Positions 22,194 through 34,889 of a DNA stretch of 64,000 bases are shown piece by piece. The stretch comes from Gorsachius magnificus (lineage: Eukaryota; Chordata; Aves; Pelecaniformes; Ardeidae): positions 3,719,821 through 3,783,820 of the forward strand of contig CM067081.1 in the NCBI GenBank assembly GCA_034008185.1. The letters run 5' to 3'. Below the pieces are notes generated by a model, which was not told the DNA's origin, searched no databases, and worked only from the letters and a program-made list of their open reading frames with translations. Within the stretch, counting starts at the first letter, position 1; each line of letters starts with the position of its first letter. Both the position numbers and the translations under genes were made by a program.

Positions 22194-22440
22194 TGGGCAC
22201 AAACTGAAACATAAGAGGTTTCAGCTGAATATGAGGAAGAACTTTTTGACTTTGAGGGTGACAGAGCCCTGGAACAGGCTGCCCAGGGGGCTGTGGAGTC
22301 TCCTTCTCTGGAGATATTCAACCCCCGCCTGGACAATGTCCTGTGCCCCCTGCTCTGGGTGAGCCTGCTTGAGCAGGGGGGTTGGACTGGGTGATCTCCG
22401 GAGGGCCCTTCCAATCCTTGACATTCTGTGATTCTGGGAT
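22194..22440 (+). mobile_element. CR1 LINE 3' fragment (group D)
   Basis: Plus-strand copy beginning in ORF2 at [20 protein letters not shown] and ending ATTCTGTGATTCTGGGAT. The G-run at 22,286-22,290 has five G, against six in the intact copy at 24.7 kb. This shifts the frame within [11 protein letters not shown]. Confidence 0.94.
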
Positions 22441-23609
22441 TTTCCCTGGGCCAGGAGTCTCTGATCAGTCTGTGAGCCTTGACCTGTGGCTCAGGGATGG
22501 CACATGGTCCATGGTGCCTTTCAGCATCAGGCAGAGGTCACGCAGGGAAGGACACAACACCACCCCATACATGCTTCTCTCAAATGGACAAATCAATGTG
22601 CCCTTGTTGCAATGAGAGCAAGAACCCCGAGTCTGAATCATGATGGTGGACAGGGTTTGCCATCATCAACTGACTGTAAAATGGGTGTCAGGACAGCCCA
22701 GAAGAGGACATGTCCTCTGACAGTGGTTTTCAACCTGGACTGGACAAATTTCCCCATGGAGCTACAGACTCTTGTACAACAGCTCAAATGGCTGAGCCTG
22801 TTGTTTTTCCTTTCCACTGGCCCTTTGGGGAGGTCTCGTGGACTGACAAGCATCTGCAGACCAGAGGATTAAATTGCTCTCCTGATACACCGCATGTGAG
22901 TGTGACCTTCAGAGAAAACCAAAGCACTGCCCAGTATGTCCTGGGCTTAATAGTTGCATTAAACTGATCTTTATCTACATTCTTAAATTGCTTGGGGGAA
23001 AATCCTTTTGCTGATTAGGCACAAAAGGCTTGGTGAAGTTTTAGTGGGGCTGTATCTCAATCCTTTACAACTGGCATAGGCAACCCAAGTCAGTGAGGAG
23101 TTGTCTCATTTGAGAGGCATGATACATCACCCAACTTATCCTAAGGCAGGCACCTAAAATGGGTTGGGGAAGTGCTTTAGCAGCAGCCATTTCTCTTCTG
23201 TGACTAAAAATGGGAGCTGCAGGTGACTCAATCAAATGGAGATGTTTGCATTGAGATGTGTGAGGGAAAATGAAGTTAGTCCCACCCTGTGATGGATGCG
23301 GCTTGTGTATAGCAACACAAGGATGCTGGGTAGGGTCAGGAAAAGGAGACCAACCACATGAAACACAGCCAGGGTTCAAACAGCAGAGCTGCTGCTTACT
23401 CCATCTGTCCAAGGGCTTAGAAACATCCCCCAAAAGAGTACGAGATAGCACTCGGACCTCTCCTCCCTGCTTGCTACACCACGGCTGACTCCTAATGCTG
23501 AGGCTTCAAAAGGTGATCAAATGCCTATGCTTGGGTCTGCTGGCACTCGCTGGCTGGATTTTGCCCTGCTGATTGACCCCCAGTGTTGTAATGACTACTT
23601 CAAACAGGG

Positions 23610-23642
<33 letters not shown>

Positions 23643-24425
23643 GCACTTGTATTGTATGCGCACCTCATGGAAGAAGATGGAGATGGTACCAGGAAAGCAG
23701 AGGGTGAAGCAGGAAAGAAGACGGGAGCGATTGCAGCCCACAGACCATGCTCACAGTGACCCAATTAGCCAACTGATTGCATTTGGAGCCCTTTGCCATT
23801 CAAATCATTGCAGCTGCAATTCGGTCTTAATAAGAACCAGGGCATCTTTACGACTCTTAATGGCGGGGTTGCCCCTTTATTCTATAAAATAATGTCACCT
23901 TCTGCTGCAATGTAGCAGGGGAGATGTCTCTACTGCAAGGGGTTTACTAGGTACCAGTTTTCCTCCCCTCTTTCTCCTGAAATGAATTCAGCAGAAGAGG
24001 CATCCTGGATAAAGACCAGCACAAGCCTTGAGAACAGCTGAAATAAGCAGTGAGCTGCACTCTCTTCTCAGGACCAAAGTTCATCGGTGATCAGAAAAAG
24101 CAGGACGGGAAGGAGATTTTTTCCCAGGGACTGCGTGTGATCTGAAATCCTGGATCCCTCAATATCCCCAAGGTCAGTAAACACCAGTCCAGTCTGACAA
24201 AGAAATTTTTAGCAGTAAAAAAAAAAATCTTCCTGTCCATCCCTGAGCAAAATGTTTCCTTACCCAAGAAGATCACTAATTTTCAGGCTAGTGATACTTT
24301 TTTATTTTGGGTTGTGAGCAATGGCAAGGAAGAATAAAAATAAGGCGAGCTTGCTGGCTGCACTGACCAGTGGGCAGTTTCTGATCAGCTCTCTGTCTGA
24401 TGACCTCCTCAGGTGGATATTGAGG
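22441..24425. other. Intergenic, only a microsatellite
   Basis: Apart from the (TAA)n run I see no supported feature. Confidence 0.55.
23611..23641. repeat. (TAA)n microsatellite
   Basis: About ten uninterrupted TAA units. Confidence 0.95.
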
Positions 24426-24864
24426 ACAACAAAGATGATGAGGGGACTGGAGCATCTCCCCTATGAGGAAAGGCTGAGGGAGCTGGGCTTGTTCAGCCTG
24501 GAGAAGAGAAGGCTGAGAGGGGATCTCATCAACACATACAAATATCTCAAGGGTGGATGTCACAAGGACAGAGCCAGACTCTTCTCAGTGGTGCCCAGCG
24601 ACAGGACAAGAGGCAATGGGCACAAACTGAAGCACAAGAGGTTCCAGCTGAACGTGAGGAAGAACTTGTTGACTTTGAGGGTGACAGAGCCCTGGCCCAG
24701 GCTGCCCAGGGGGGCTGTGGAGCCTCCTTCTCTGGAGATATTCAAAGCCCGCCTGGACGCTGTCCTGTGCCCCCTGCTCTGGGTGAGCCTGCTTGAGCAG
24801 GGGGGTTGGACTGGGTGATCTCCCGAGGTCCTTTCCAAACCCTGCCATTCTGTGATTCTGTGAT
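24426..24864 (+). mobile_element. CR1 LINE 3' fragment, open ORF2 C-terminus (group D)
   Basis: It runs from [20 protein letters not shown] through [20 protein letters not shown] and [17 protein letters not shown] to a natural-looking stop after GGWTG, then to ATTCTGTGATTCTGTGAT. About 130 codons of ORF2 are uninterrupted. The copy has lost all of the endonuclease and most of the reverse transcriptase, so it cannot move itself. Confidence 0.95.
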
Positions 24865-26190
24865 ATGTCCTTTTGGAAAAAGTGACTTTTTCTCTTGTCC
24901 CAAGGAATGAATCAAAACAGAAACTCCACTTTAAATTGAATTCTTTCTAACTTTCTTCCTCTGGAGAGAAGGAAACCAGTTTCCCTGTGTAGGCAGGGGT
25001 TTATACACACACAAACATACAGAGCAGCAAATAATAACCCAACCAGCTCTAGTTTTCAGGCTCCACATCTCATAGTCACGTCTTCAAAAATATCCTTAAA
25101 AAAGAACAATTTTACATCAGGGTGCTTAGAAAAGAGCTCTCTTTCTGCCCTGTTGGGAACCAGGTGGTGCCGGCAGCCCAGCAAGGGTCGTTTCATCTCA
25201 AATATCTATGTTTCTGTTTCTTCGCACATGTAATTTTGCACCTCATTGCTCCTAATTGAGTGGTTTTGAAAACCCATCCCGTAGAGCTATCCATTACTCT
25301 GCCACGGCCACGGTGTCAAAGAAAATAAGATCTCAGAAACTTCTGCCTATAAATAATTCTGCTGTCGTGAGGTTATCCACAGGGAGTGTTGACAGCTATC
25401 TCATTACTGGCGTAGTTCTCCCTTTTCTATCAAATTGCTTGTTTCTTCCCCCAGCCTCTTCCCAAAAGCAAAGGTGCAGGAGGATTGCAAGGGTTCCTAA
25501 GCAGCATTTCCAGCATCTTCTTCCTCCCATGATGGATGCCGCAGCCGCTGCAGGAGCTGCCATCTCCAGGATGGGACTCAGGAACGAGACTCATGTTCAC
25601 CTGAAATCCTTCTCAGCAGTTTTCTGGGGTGAATGGATGTTAGCTCTAGTCACCCAGCCAAACTCCAGCTCTGGTAATTATATCCTGCCAAGCCAAATTC
25701 TCCCTTACAGTTCCAGCAGGATGCACAAATTTTCTTGCTAAGTAGTTGCACAGCATTCAACCCCTGCTGTGGTTTATCTCAGAGACAGCTGCGTTTTGGT
25801 GGGGAAAAGTGATTTCTGTAGATTTGGCCACAAAAACCAGCGGTGAGCTTTGGAGCAAACGCTATAGCAATGTTTTTTCTTGGGTGAGCAACAGCAGCTT
25901 AGTTCCCAGTGAGGATGAGTCGTTACTGAAATGGGAGCTTAGGGGATCCCCCACAAAATAATAAATTTATTCATAGCAGCATATGAACGGAAGGACTCAC
26001 AAGCTGCAAGAGCACAAAACTTGCTGTCTAACCTCCCAGGCCAAATGCCCAAGCAACCATGCTCCGGGTAACGCAGGCAAAACTTCACCTCTTGCTATCG
26101 CTTCCCCACACATCAGTGCCATAAAGCAAACAGCAGTGCAGCACGAATTTAAAGTTTCTATATTGCTTTTGTGCAAAGGCACCGAGTACT
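24865..26190. other. Intergenic; contains a 161-codon unsupported frame
   Basis: A plus-strand frame is open from 25,256 to 25,741. It has no ATG for its first 90 codons, no recognisable domain and no homology I know. I do not call it a gene. Confidence 0.5.
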
Positions 26191-26316
26191 TAGAATCATA
26201 GAATAGAATCACAGAATGATTTAGGTTGGAAAAGCGCTTTAAGATCATCAAGCCCAACCGTTCCCCTAACCCTGCCATCCCACCACTAAACCCTGTCCCT
26301 AAGCATGTCCCTAAGG
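26191..26316 (-). mobile_element. CR1 LINE 3' tip (group B)
   Basis: TAGAATCATAGAATAGAATC, then GATTTAGGTTGGAAAAGCGC and AGATCATCAAGCCCAACCG. Only the last 125 bp or so of the element are present. Confidence 0.92.
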
Positions 26317-29163
26317 ACCCTCTGGTCCCTCCTACCATAATATTTAGTCCATAATTAAACAAGCAAGGACATAAGTAGCTGACAGCTTAAAAGCACTTTC
26401 TTACAGTCGTCTTCTTGCTTTCTAAACACAGACCCTGCTTCTCCCATAAACTACAGAGCACAGCTCTAGCTCACTCTCACCAGCACTGCTTTTTTTTTGC
26501 CTGAGTCAAGGGTATATGGTCATCAGCTGAACCGATTTTTTTTGCTTCAAAATTTGTCTTTTTATCAGAAAATGGCTTTGTCCATCCCTGAGGATTGCTG
26601 GGAACGTCTCTGAGCTGGGCCAGAGTCTCATCAAAGCACCATCATCAAGTCAGCGGCACCCGCTATACGAGGATATGCCAGTAAGATGTGGGCCACAGCT
26701 TTTTATGGGCGAGTTAGAGGAAAGAATTGGTTGAGCTTCTCCAGAATATATCAACTCTGATGAAAGCAGTTAATTCCGTTTTTGTCTTAGCTTGGAAATC
26801 CCCCCTGCCCAGGAAAAATGCTACTGGTACAAAAGGCCCTGGGGGATGGATGGGTGGAGCTAGATGTTATAACACACATAACTTTGAAACTTTGTCTTGA
26901 GCATTTGACCCTACAGAAAGTTCAAAGTGCAGTGCCCAGGGTGGGAAAGATCTGAGCAGAGAGGGTGTGGTGGGGTGCTGGTGCCAAGGTACTCCTGCCC
27001 TGGGATGTGGGGCAGAAGAGCTAAATTTGGGGTCTTAGAGCACCATCTGCTGGCATCTTCCCCCAGAAGGAGCTGGGGTGGGCTCAGAGCCAGCAGTCAC
27101 CATGGCCAGGACTGCAGAGGAGGCATTGCTGAGAGCAGAGAAGGGCTGCTGGAGAAAGTCCAAAGTCTCCTCTAAGCCTCCATGGGGGAACGGAACAAGG
27201 GAAAACAGGCAAACCCCACTCCTTTCGCTGCAAACGGAACAAGCACCAAGGTGGGGTGGGTGTCATCCACACGACAGAGAGGGCAAGGGATGGAGAAGGG
27301 GATGATGGCTCCTGCCATACGGCAGGGAGGGCCAGGACAGGCTTGTTTGGGTGAGCCCACTGTCCCAGCAAGGATCTGGGATTATTTCAATACAGTGCTT
27401 TTGCAGCTGAGTTGCTGGGAATCACTGGGAGGAGGGTAGACCACTTCCAGCCCACCCCCAGGGACGAGCAGGCTGTTGGTAGGCAGATTTCCCAGGTCTG
27501 GGTCAAAAGCCTTCCTAGAAGGTGAAGGAGTTGAACCTCTGGCTTTCTGAGGTGTTTCTGACCACCGGGGTAGTAGATAAACAGTGGAAAGCAAGCAAGA
27601 CCCTCCTTGTCTGCTCCACTTTGGGAGACGACCCTGCATCTACATGCCATGTGAGGGAGACCTCAGTGTGGCACATCTATCCCAGAGACCAGAGGATTTT
27701 GCTCTATGCATGGTGCTGCCCACCTAGCCTGGTGGCTCGCGTTTTGTACTGCTTGCCTGCCCTCCCACCACACAGGTACCTCAGTTTCCCCACTCTGTCA
27801 AGGGGACCTGTCATCTGAGTCCTCTTGTGTGTCCCTTAGCATCTGCATTGGCTTTCCTCTTTCAAGATTTTCCCATTCTGAGATTTAGATATCTAAATTA
27901 GGTGTCTACATGCTCTGTTTTGGCCATTACATGCTTTGAAGCAGCCCGTTCTCCATAGGGCATTCTCAATCATTTCCTCAGCCATCTTTTCTCTCCTTTG
28001 TTTCCTTTCCATGAATCTCTCCCCTCTATCCTATTTTTAAGACCACAGTTCCACAGACCATGGTGTCTTTCATATATTGCGCACAACAGCTTGGCTCTTA
28101 AGCCCTGAAATACTCTAGTGTGTTGCAGATCAGATAGGACAGGTCTATACAAGGGATTCTTGGCTATTGGATCTCATCTTGTCCTCACCTGTCCCACCAC
28201 ACCACTAAGACAGAGGTCTACAAACACCTTACAGTTGAGACATACAGTCAAAATTTGGTTCTCAGTAAAAGCTTTGGGCTGTGGAAATAGAAAGGATATT
28301 CTTGCTCATGGGGATCAGTACTCTCTTTTCACAAGCCACCCATCCTGTAATATCCTTCGTAAATCCTTTTCTCACCCCTATAATCTGGATGGGGCCATAA
28401 TGGTGGAGCATTTCTCGCATTCCTGCAGAAAATAGACAGCGTTCTGCCTGAAGGAGGTAAACTTTCTGGGTGTAATAGCAGAGCAGAAGCGTCTGGGATG
28501 ACAGTCAGAGAGGATATGCAAGAGGCATATTGATGGTACGTGCTGCAAATAGCAAAAGGCGGTTGTCTCTTGATACGCTTAGATTAACAAAGCACAACAT
28601 TTGGCATGGGAAGCGTTGCTGCCACAACGCAGAAGGGACCGTAGCCTGCCTTAGACACAGAGCAGGCTGAAGCAGTTAAACTGCTGCAGTCCCATGTAAA
28701 GCTGGTTGAGAGGCATTCATCAAATATGAGTCACCAAATCATCATCTATGGAGCCTTTCACTGTTTTCATCCTCCTCCGTGCTGCTGTGCATCCTACACT
28801 GCGAGGAGGGAGGGCTGGAAGGGGGGGGCTGAGTCTCAGCTCATGGGATTGTGTGAATACAGGGGATTCTCAGTCTGAATTATTTAAGTACATTTCTAAC
28901 TGTCTTGGCTGTAAAAAAAAAAAAAAATATTGGAAAATGAGAACCTGCTGCAGTTCTTATGGGGAGGAAAAAAGGAAGAAAAGTCCTACAGAATTTTCTG
29001 GTGTTTTAATCTCCTAACTGGCAAGGGGAAGCATGGCTTGAGTTGAGGCCCAGTGAGCTGCTTCAACCACCCCTGTTGCACTGAGATATGGTAGGAAGAA
29101 AAACCCCAGTTCACCCAGCTCTTCTGCAATGTGGGACAGAGGGGCCAGCTCCTCTAAGTTTAA
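26317..29163. other. Intergenic, no gene recognised
   Basis: Unique sequence with one possible MIR relic. Overlapping short frames near 27,080-27,650 are not supported. Confidence 0.55.
27770..27815 (+). mobile_element. Possible MIR-like SINE relic
   Basis: ACCTCAGTTTCCCCACTCTG followed by TCAAGGGGACC follows the MIR string CCTCAGTTTCCCCATCTGT-AAATGGGG. The match is about 30 bp and could be chance. Confidence 0.3.
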
Positions 29164-29168
29164 GGTGG
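29164..29168 (+). repeat. Target-site duplication, left copy (GGTGG)
   Basis: Identical to 29,744-29,748 at the other end of the LTR. Together they fix both ends of the integrated element. Confidence 0.85.
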
Positions 29169-29743
29169 TGTCCTGGTTTCGGCTGGGATAGAGTTAATTT
29201 TCTTCACAGAAGCTAGCATAGTGCTGTGCTTTGGATTTAGTGCTAGAAGAATGTTGATAACACACTGATGTTTTTAGTTGTTGCCAAGCAGTGCTCAGAC
29301 TGTTCAAGGACTTTTTGAGCTTCTCCTGTTCGGCCAGGTGCATAACAAGCTGGGAGCACAGCACAGCGAGGACCCAAACTGTCCAAAGAGCTATTCCAGA
29401 CCATAGAACGTCATGCTTGGGGGGGGGGTTGGTGGGTCGGTCGGTCGCGGGGGGAGTGATCGCTGCTCGGGTACTGACCGCTGCTCGGGACGGGCTGGGC
29501 ATCGGTCGGCGGGTGGTGAGCAATTGCATTGTGCATCATTCATTTTGTATATTCTGTATATTTTGTTATCATTCTCATTATTACTATTATTATTATTTTC
29601 TCTTATTAAACTGTCTTTATCTCAGCCCTCGGCTCTACCCTTTTTTCCCTTTCCCGATTCTCTCCCCCATCCCACTGAGGGAGGGGGGGGAGTGAGCGAG
29701 CGGCTGCGTGGTGCTGAGTTGCCAGCTGGGTTAAACCACGACA
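29169..29743 (+). mobile_element. Solo LTR, ERVL-like avian family (copy 2)
   Basis: The element starts TGTCCTGGTTTCGGCTGGGA and ends GGTTAAACCACGACA. It is flanked on both sides by GGTGG (29,164-29,168 and 29,744-29,748), a perfect 5-bp target duplication, the size expected for ERVL-type integrases. The polyadenylation signal ATTAAA is at 29,605-29,610. Between TGATCGCTGCTCGGG and GCGGGTGGTGAGC there is a local duplication of CGCTGCTCGGG. No gag-pol-env remains; recombination between two LTRs most likely removed it. Confidence 0.93.
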
Positions 29744-29748
29744 GGTGG
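29744..29748 (+). repeat. Target-site duplication, right copy (GGTGG)
   Basis: Identical to 29,164-29,168. It follows the terminal ...CGACA of the LTR directly. Confidence 0.85.
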
Positions 29749-30149
29749 CGAGTGAGAAGAGCTGTCCCAGGACCTGGGGCTCATATGGTGGCCACCGACT
29801 GACCAGCCTGAAAGCACATCTGAAGCAGCAGAACAGAAAACATGGAGAACACATGCTATCGGTTGGATGAGACTGGGCATCAGAGACAAAAGCTCTGGTC
29901 TTCTGGTCACTTGACTTGCCATGTAGCGCATGGGTGGACAACTGTATCTCCATGGATGTCCCATGCCCCTCACCTCTGTCTTTTCTGTCAAACCACACAC
30001 TTTTGGCAGGAGGGACTACCACTACACTGAGCAGCTCAGTAAGACTCTAGGCTTAGATGCAAATGCTGGTCTTCAGAGCAGACAAAAGTAGTTCTAAGAA
30101 CTGTTATGCAATTTTAGATGAATAAGTGTCTGTTCAGGAATCCACACCC
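29749..30149. other. Intergenic, no feature recognised
   Basis: Short unique stretch to the right of the ERVL-like LTR. Confidence 0.55.
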
Positions 30150-30219
30150 CCTTTGGGGGTTGGACTAGATGACCTCTAGGGGTCCCTTCCAACCCAAAAC
30201 ATTCTATGATTCTATGATT
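30150..30219 (+). mobile_element. CR1 LINE 3' tip (group A)
   Basis: Only the last 70 bp are present: GGGGGTTGGACTAGATGACC, then CCTTCCAACCCAAAACATTC and the tail TATGATTCTATGATTC. Confidence 0.9.
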
Positions 30220-30505
30220 CCCAGCATGATGTCCAATAATCAGTAAACACTCCAGGAATAGCACATCATTAACATGATCACCTTCACGAGTGGTCCTGTC
30301 CCAACACAGGGTATTTCTTGCTGAAACACTTCTATCCACTCTTGTATTTACTGCTAATCAGTTTTAGACCTGATGCAGGCAAAACCACATTCCCAGTTAG
30401 CACAAAGGAACTTCTGTTTGAAGCAAAGATGGACTAAATACACACCTCTGAATCAGTAGGGTAGAGAACAATTAATCCTGAGTGGATTTAAACCACAAAC
30501 AAATC

Positions 30506-31012
30506 AGAGAATCATAGAATCATCTAGGTTGGAAGAGACCTTTAAGATCATCAAGTCCAACCATTAACCCAACCCTGCCATCCCACCACTAAACCCTGTC
30601 CCTAAGCACCTCATCCATCCTTCTTTTAAATCCTTCCAGGGATGGGGACTTGACCCCTTCCCTGGGCAGCCCCTTCCAGAGCCTGACAACCCTCTCAGTG
30701 AAGAAGTTTTTCCTAATGTCCAACCTAAACCTGCCCTGGCACGACTTCAGACCATTCCCCCTCGTCCTTTCATCCATTACTAGGGAGAAGAGGCCGACAC
30801 CCCCCCGGCTCCCCCCTCCTCTCAGGCAGTTGTAGAGGGCAATGAGGGCTCCCCTCAGCCTCCTCTGCTCCAGGCTGAACATCCCCAGCTCCCCCAGCCG
30901 CTCCTTGTAAGCCTTGTGCTCCAGACCCCTCCCCAGCTTGGTTGCTCTCCTCTGGACATGTTCCAGCAATGCAACATCTTTCTTGGAGTGAGGGGCCCAA
31001 AACTGAACACAG
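30506..31012 (-). mobile_element. CR1 LINE 3' fragment with ORF2 remnant (group B)
   Basis: Minus-strand copy with 126 or more open codons: [40 protein letters not shown] and [20 protein letters not shown] in order. The tail is AGAGAATCATAGAATCATC. It is truncated in the palm-distal part of ORF2 near CACTCCAAGAAAG on the minus strand. Confidence 0.95.
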
Positions 31013-32044
31013 ATTCAGTGTGCCTTACCCTCACTATCCTACAGGAGAGCTCTTGGGTAACTCTCTTCTATCTACCTGCACGCAGAATATTTCTAACAGT
31101 TGCAGCATTACAGCGTTTTTTGCAATATCTCTTTGTATCACTGCAGCAACCACAGGTCACAATTCAGTCCCTCGGGGAAGGTACCATGTGAAGTTACAGG
31201 CAGGGCCCATCCTGAACACCTATAGATTGTGTAGGTGAGGGGTACGGAAAGATATGAAGGTGCAAATGAGCGCAAGGTCAAACAGAAGGGTTTGTGGCTG
31301 AGATGGTGATGGACTCGAGAGCTCCTGACTGCCAGTGTTCACTGCATCACCCCACGATCATCTGCAATCCAAATTGCCCTGGGCGTCTGTCCCTGCCCTA
31401 ATTCACTCCAGTTGTCTGTTTAATTAAAAACTGGCATGTGGGACAATTGATTAACACAGGCTGCACTGCAAAATGGCTGCTCTCCACCGCAAATTTCACT
31501 TTCAAATTAAAAAGCAAAGGAAAAGTTGTAGGTTTTCCCGTTTGGGTGAACAGTTGCTTTTTCATGCAAAGAAATTCTCTTGCAGGAATGGCCTTTTTGG
31601 TCCCCCTGCCCTGACTGCATTGGTGAAAGATGTTCAGCAGGGTCGTGTTCAGTCGCCAGCCATGCTATCAGTTGCAGTGCACCAGGATCCGTTCTCCATC
31701 CATAGGATAATGCACATGGAAGATGTAAGCCATCCTGAGACCTCCTGCTTGATGCTAGCCCTAAACCAGGATGGGATGATGAACGTCAGGAGGAACGCAG
31801 GATGGAAACCTCAGCCTCTTGGAGAAATGAAGGCTCCAAGGATGTGGAAGATGTCTTGGGATGAGGAAGATGTCCTGAGCTGCAGAAGAGGCCAGGATTC
31901 AAAGCCTGTTCTCTGAGCTGAACAGTCTCCACTCCACCTATGCTTGCTGCAGTGGCCTCCTGCAATATGGTGCTTTCTTCTGCCAAGGCACTTGGAGTCC
32001 CAACATGAAAGCCCCTTATAATAGGAACCCATTTTCCCAGGTAA
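31013..32044. other. Intergenic, no feature recognised
   Basis: A 147-codon plus-strand frame at 31,473-31,916 has no recognisable domain and is not called. Confidence 0.5.
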
Positions 32045-32310
32045 TGGGCGATAGGACAAGAGGAAATGGCCTCAAGGTTCACCAGGGGAGGTTTAGATTG
32101 GATATTAGGAAAAAATTCTTCACCAAAAGGGTTGTCAAGCACTGAAAGGGGCTGCCCAGGGAAGGGGTCGAGTCGCCATCCCAGGAGGGATTTAAGATAT
32201 GGGCAGACGAGGTGCTTAGGGACATGGTTTAGAGGTGGGATGGCAGGGTTAGGGGAACGGTTTGGCTTGATGATCTTAAAGGGCTTTTCCAACCTAAATG
32301 ATTCTATGAT
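32045..32310 (+). mobile_element. CR1 LINE 3' fragment (group B)
   Basis: It begins at the ORF2 text [18 protein letters not shown] and ends GGCTTTTCCAACCTAAATG ATTCTATGAT. A stop (TGA) in CAAGCACTGAAAGGGG replaces the usual Trp codon of the HWNGLP region. Confidence 0.94.
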
Positions 32311-34111
32311 AAATTGGGGTTTGCCAGGGGCCCTGGAGAAGGGCTCTAAGGTCTGAGTCAGACGGGGGCCAGGTCTTACCAGCCAGCAAGGGGAGCAAAG
32401 TAAATGCAGCCAATAAATGTGAGGGACTGAGATGTTCAATGAGAGATGCTTCAGATGGGTAGGAAATGATCTTCAAAGCCTGAGCTCCAGCCTAGGTACA
32501 CTTGTATGCATGTCTTCTGGAATTGCATCCATTAGCACAGAGAAGCTGCTTTGCTGATGTGGCAGCTCTCCGCAACATCAGTGTCTCAATGGTGTTGGAA
32601 AGGAAAAGTGTTTTCTGGGTATCAGGTCTTTTTAGGTGCCTCAGATTGGATTTGGAACTGAAAAGTCATGCTAACAAATTCAGCCTGATCTTAGGAAAGT
32701 GATTGCAAGTGTAGCTGCTGCTGTTGTTCACCAGCATAGCTATGACCACACTGCTCGGGGTGTCAGCTGCAGCCTCCATTAGCATCCAAATTCACATATT
32801 AAAATACACGACCATGCTCTGGTGTTGGCTTGAGGAAACCTTGAGGAAATCCTAGCTTCCCAAATGGGTCCTGATCCCACTTGTCAGCGGCCTGGTCAGC
32901 AGCTTCTGCGTGCCCCTTCTACTACTGCATGCCCCTTCTACTCTTGCAGCAACACTACATGATCAATGGATCCTTCTAGGATGGCTTTCCAGAATCATTT
33001 GTCTCAAGGACATCTCAGGTCTGCAGACAAAATCATGTAAAGTCAGAACAGTGTGCGCACATCTGGGCTGGCTTCACATAATTTCAAGAAATCTGAAGTT
33101 TTAAACCCATTCTGTCTAAGCTACTCAGCCTGGGTTCCGTGTATAATTAACAGAAAAAAAAAAAGAGACGGCCTTACAGCATGATTAATCTGACTCCTTT
33201 TTAGATTTCTACTCTAAGATTAAATTATAGTCTCCGCTGACAGTAATGGGCATCTGTGGTAACCAGCTTGGATAGAAACACCTACTCTGTAGATATTTGT
33301 ATTACATCCAAAAAAATTCAACCTCTGAAGTGTTATAATCCAAATGTTGTGCAAGGGCAAGGAGGAAGCACGCCATACATGCAGGGAAAGCCAAGAACTT
33401 ATTGTTAGGATAATTGAAAATATAGCTCTCTAATTCAAGAATCATTATTAGTCTCAATCTAATTATTAGAGAAAAAGAAAGAATAATTATTCCATATAGA
33501 GTAATTCTATACAGAATTTGTTTCAGTAATAGTAATAATAGAATTAAAATCACATTAGTTTAGTTTCTATCCCTTTTTCTGGTGTTACGTTCACTCTTCC
33601 ATTGTTACATTGGGTCTTAAAATCAGTAACTTTGGACTGCTGGAGAGCATAACACCATAAGTCATCAGCCTCTGGTGTGTTACATTGGGAAGAATACGCT
33701 GTTTATGTTACCAGTTTATCCTCCCTCACTCTAAAATCCCCTTTGGGTCATTTTTATATGCTTATTAATATGTTTTTACACCTTTCTCTTTCTTCATGAG
33801 TCTACAGATCCAGGTTACACCCGAATTTACTACATGTATGTTATGTATCTTAGATACTAAGTTTTTCTTTTCTTCATTACCCCTAAAACTAGTTTTGTTC
33901 AGATCTAGATCTGCATTTCTGTACCTACCCATGGGTGAGTTGTTCATAGCCACGAGGCCTCCAGTGCCAGCTCATGCCCCATCTTCTCTCCTACCATGCC
34001 TGCACTCCTCAGCACCGTGCCCTTTATCTCCACTTCTCAAGCTCTCTGCTATCGTACCATCCCTGTATTTCTCTATAATACTTCATTGTGTTAGAGCTGT
34101 GTCTTGTTCTT
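32311..34111. other. Intergenic, AT-rich
   Basis: AT-rich unique sequence, especially 33,170-33,560, with short ATT/AAT-rich patches. No gene seen. Confidence 0.55.
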
Positions 34112-34889
34112 CACAGAATAGAAATTCAACAAGGCCAAGGGCCGGGTCCTGCCCTGGGGTCACAACAACCCCAGGCAACGCTACAGGCGTGGGGCAGAGG
34201 GGCTGGAAAGCTGAAAAGGACCCAGGGGTGTTGGTCAACAGGCGGCTGAATATGAGCCAGCAGGGTGCCCAGGTGGCCAAGAGGGCCAGTGGCATCCTGG
34301 CTTGTATCAGGAGTGGTGTGGCCAGCAGGAGCAGGGCAGGGACCGTGCCCCTGTGCTGGGCACTGGGGGGGCTGCCCCTCGAATGCTGGGGTCAGGGTTG
34401 GGCCCCTCCCTCCCCGAAGGACCTGGAGGGGCTGGAGCGTGTCCAGAGAAGGGCAGCGGAGCTGGGGAGGGGTCTGGAGCCCCAGGCTGCTGGGGAGCGG
34501 CTGGGGGAGCTGGGGGGGTTCAGCCTGGAGCAGAGGAGGCTGAGGGGAGCCCTCATCGCTCCCTACAACTGCCTGAGAGGAGGGGGGAGCCGGGGGGGTC
34601 GGGCTCTGCTCCCAGGGAAGGGGTGATGGGATGAGAGGAAATGGCCTCAAGTTGTGCCAGGGCAGGGTGAGGTTGGCCCTGGGGAACAATTCCTTCCCCA
34701 AAGGGCTGTCAGGCCCTGGAAGGGGCTGCCCAGGGAAGGGGTTGAGTCCCCAACCCTGGGGGGATTTAACAGACAGGCAGAGGTGCTTAGGGACAGGGTT
34801 TGGGAGTGGGATGGCAGGGTTAGGGGAATGGTTGGGCTTGGTGATCTTGAAGATCTTTTCCAATCTAAACGATTCTATGGTTCTATGAA
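34112..34889 (+). mobile_element. CR1 LINE, 3' 780 bp with ORF2 remnant (group B)
   Basis: Plus-strand copy from AAGGCCAAGGGCCGGGTCC through VLVNRRLNMSQQGAQVAKRA, the [17 protein letters not shown] region, [20 protein letters not shown] and on to GATTCTATGGTTCTATGAA. The frame stays open to a TGA at about 34,624, where intact elements continue with a (S)[11 protein letters not shown] sequence. G-runs have expanded (for example GGGGGGG near 34,366). The reading frame also runs open upstream into unrelated DNA by chance. Confidence 0.95.

Noticed and set aside
25256..25741. Plus-strand 161-codon frame
   Set aside because: No ATG in the first 90 codons, low-complexity Ala run, no homology recognised.
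33796..34626. 276-codon plus-strand frame
   Set aside because: The second half is a CR1 ORF2 remnant, and the first 105 codons are unrelated DNA read open by chance. It is not a fusion gene.
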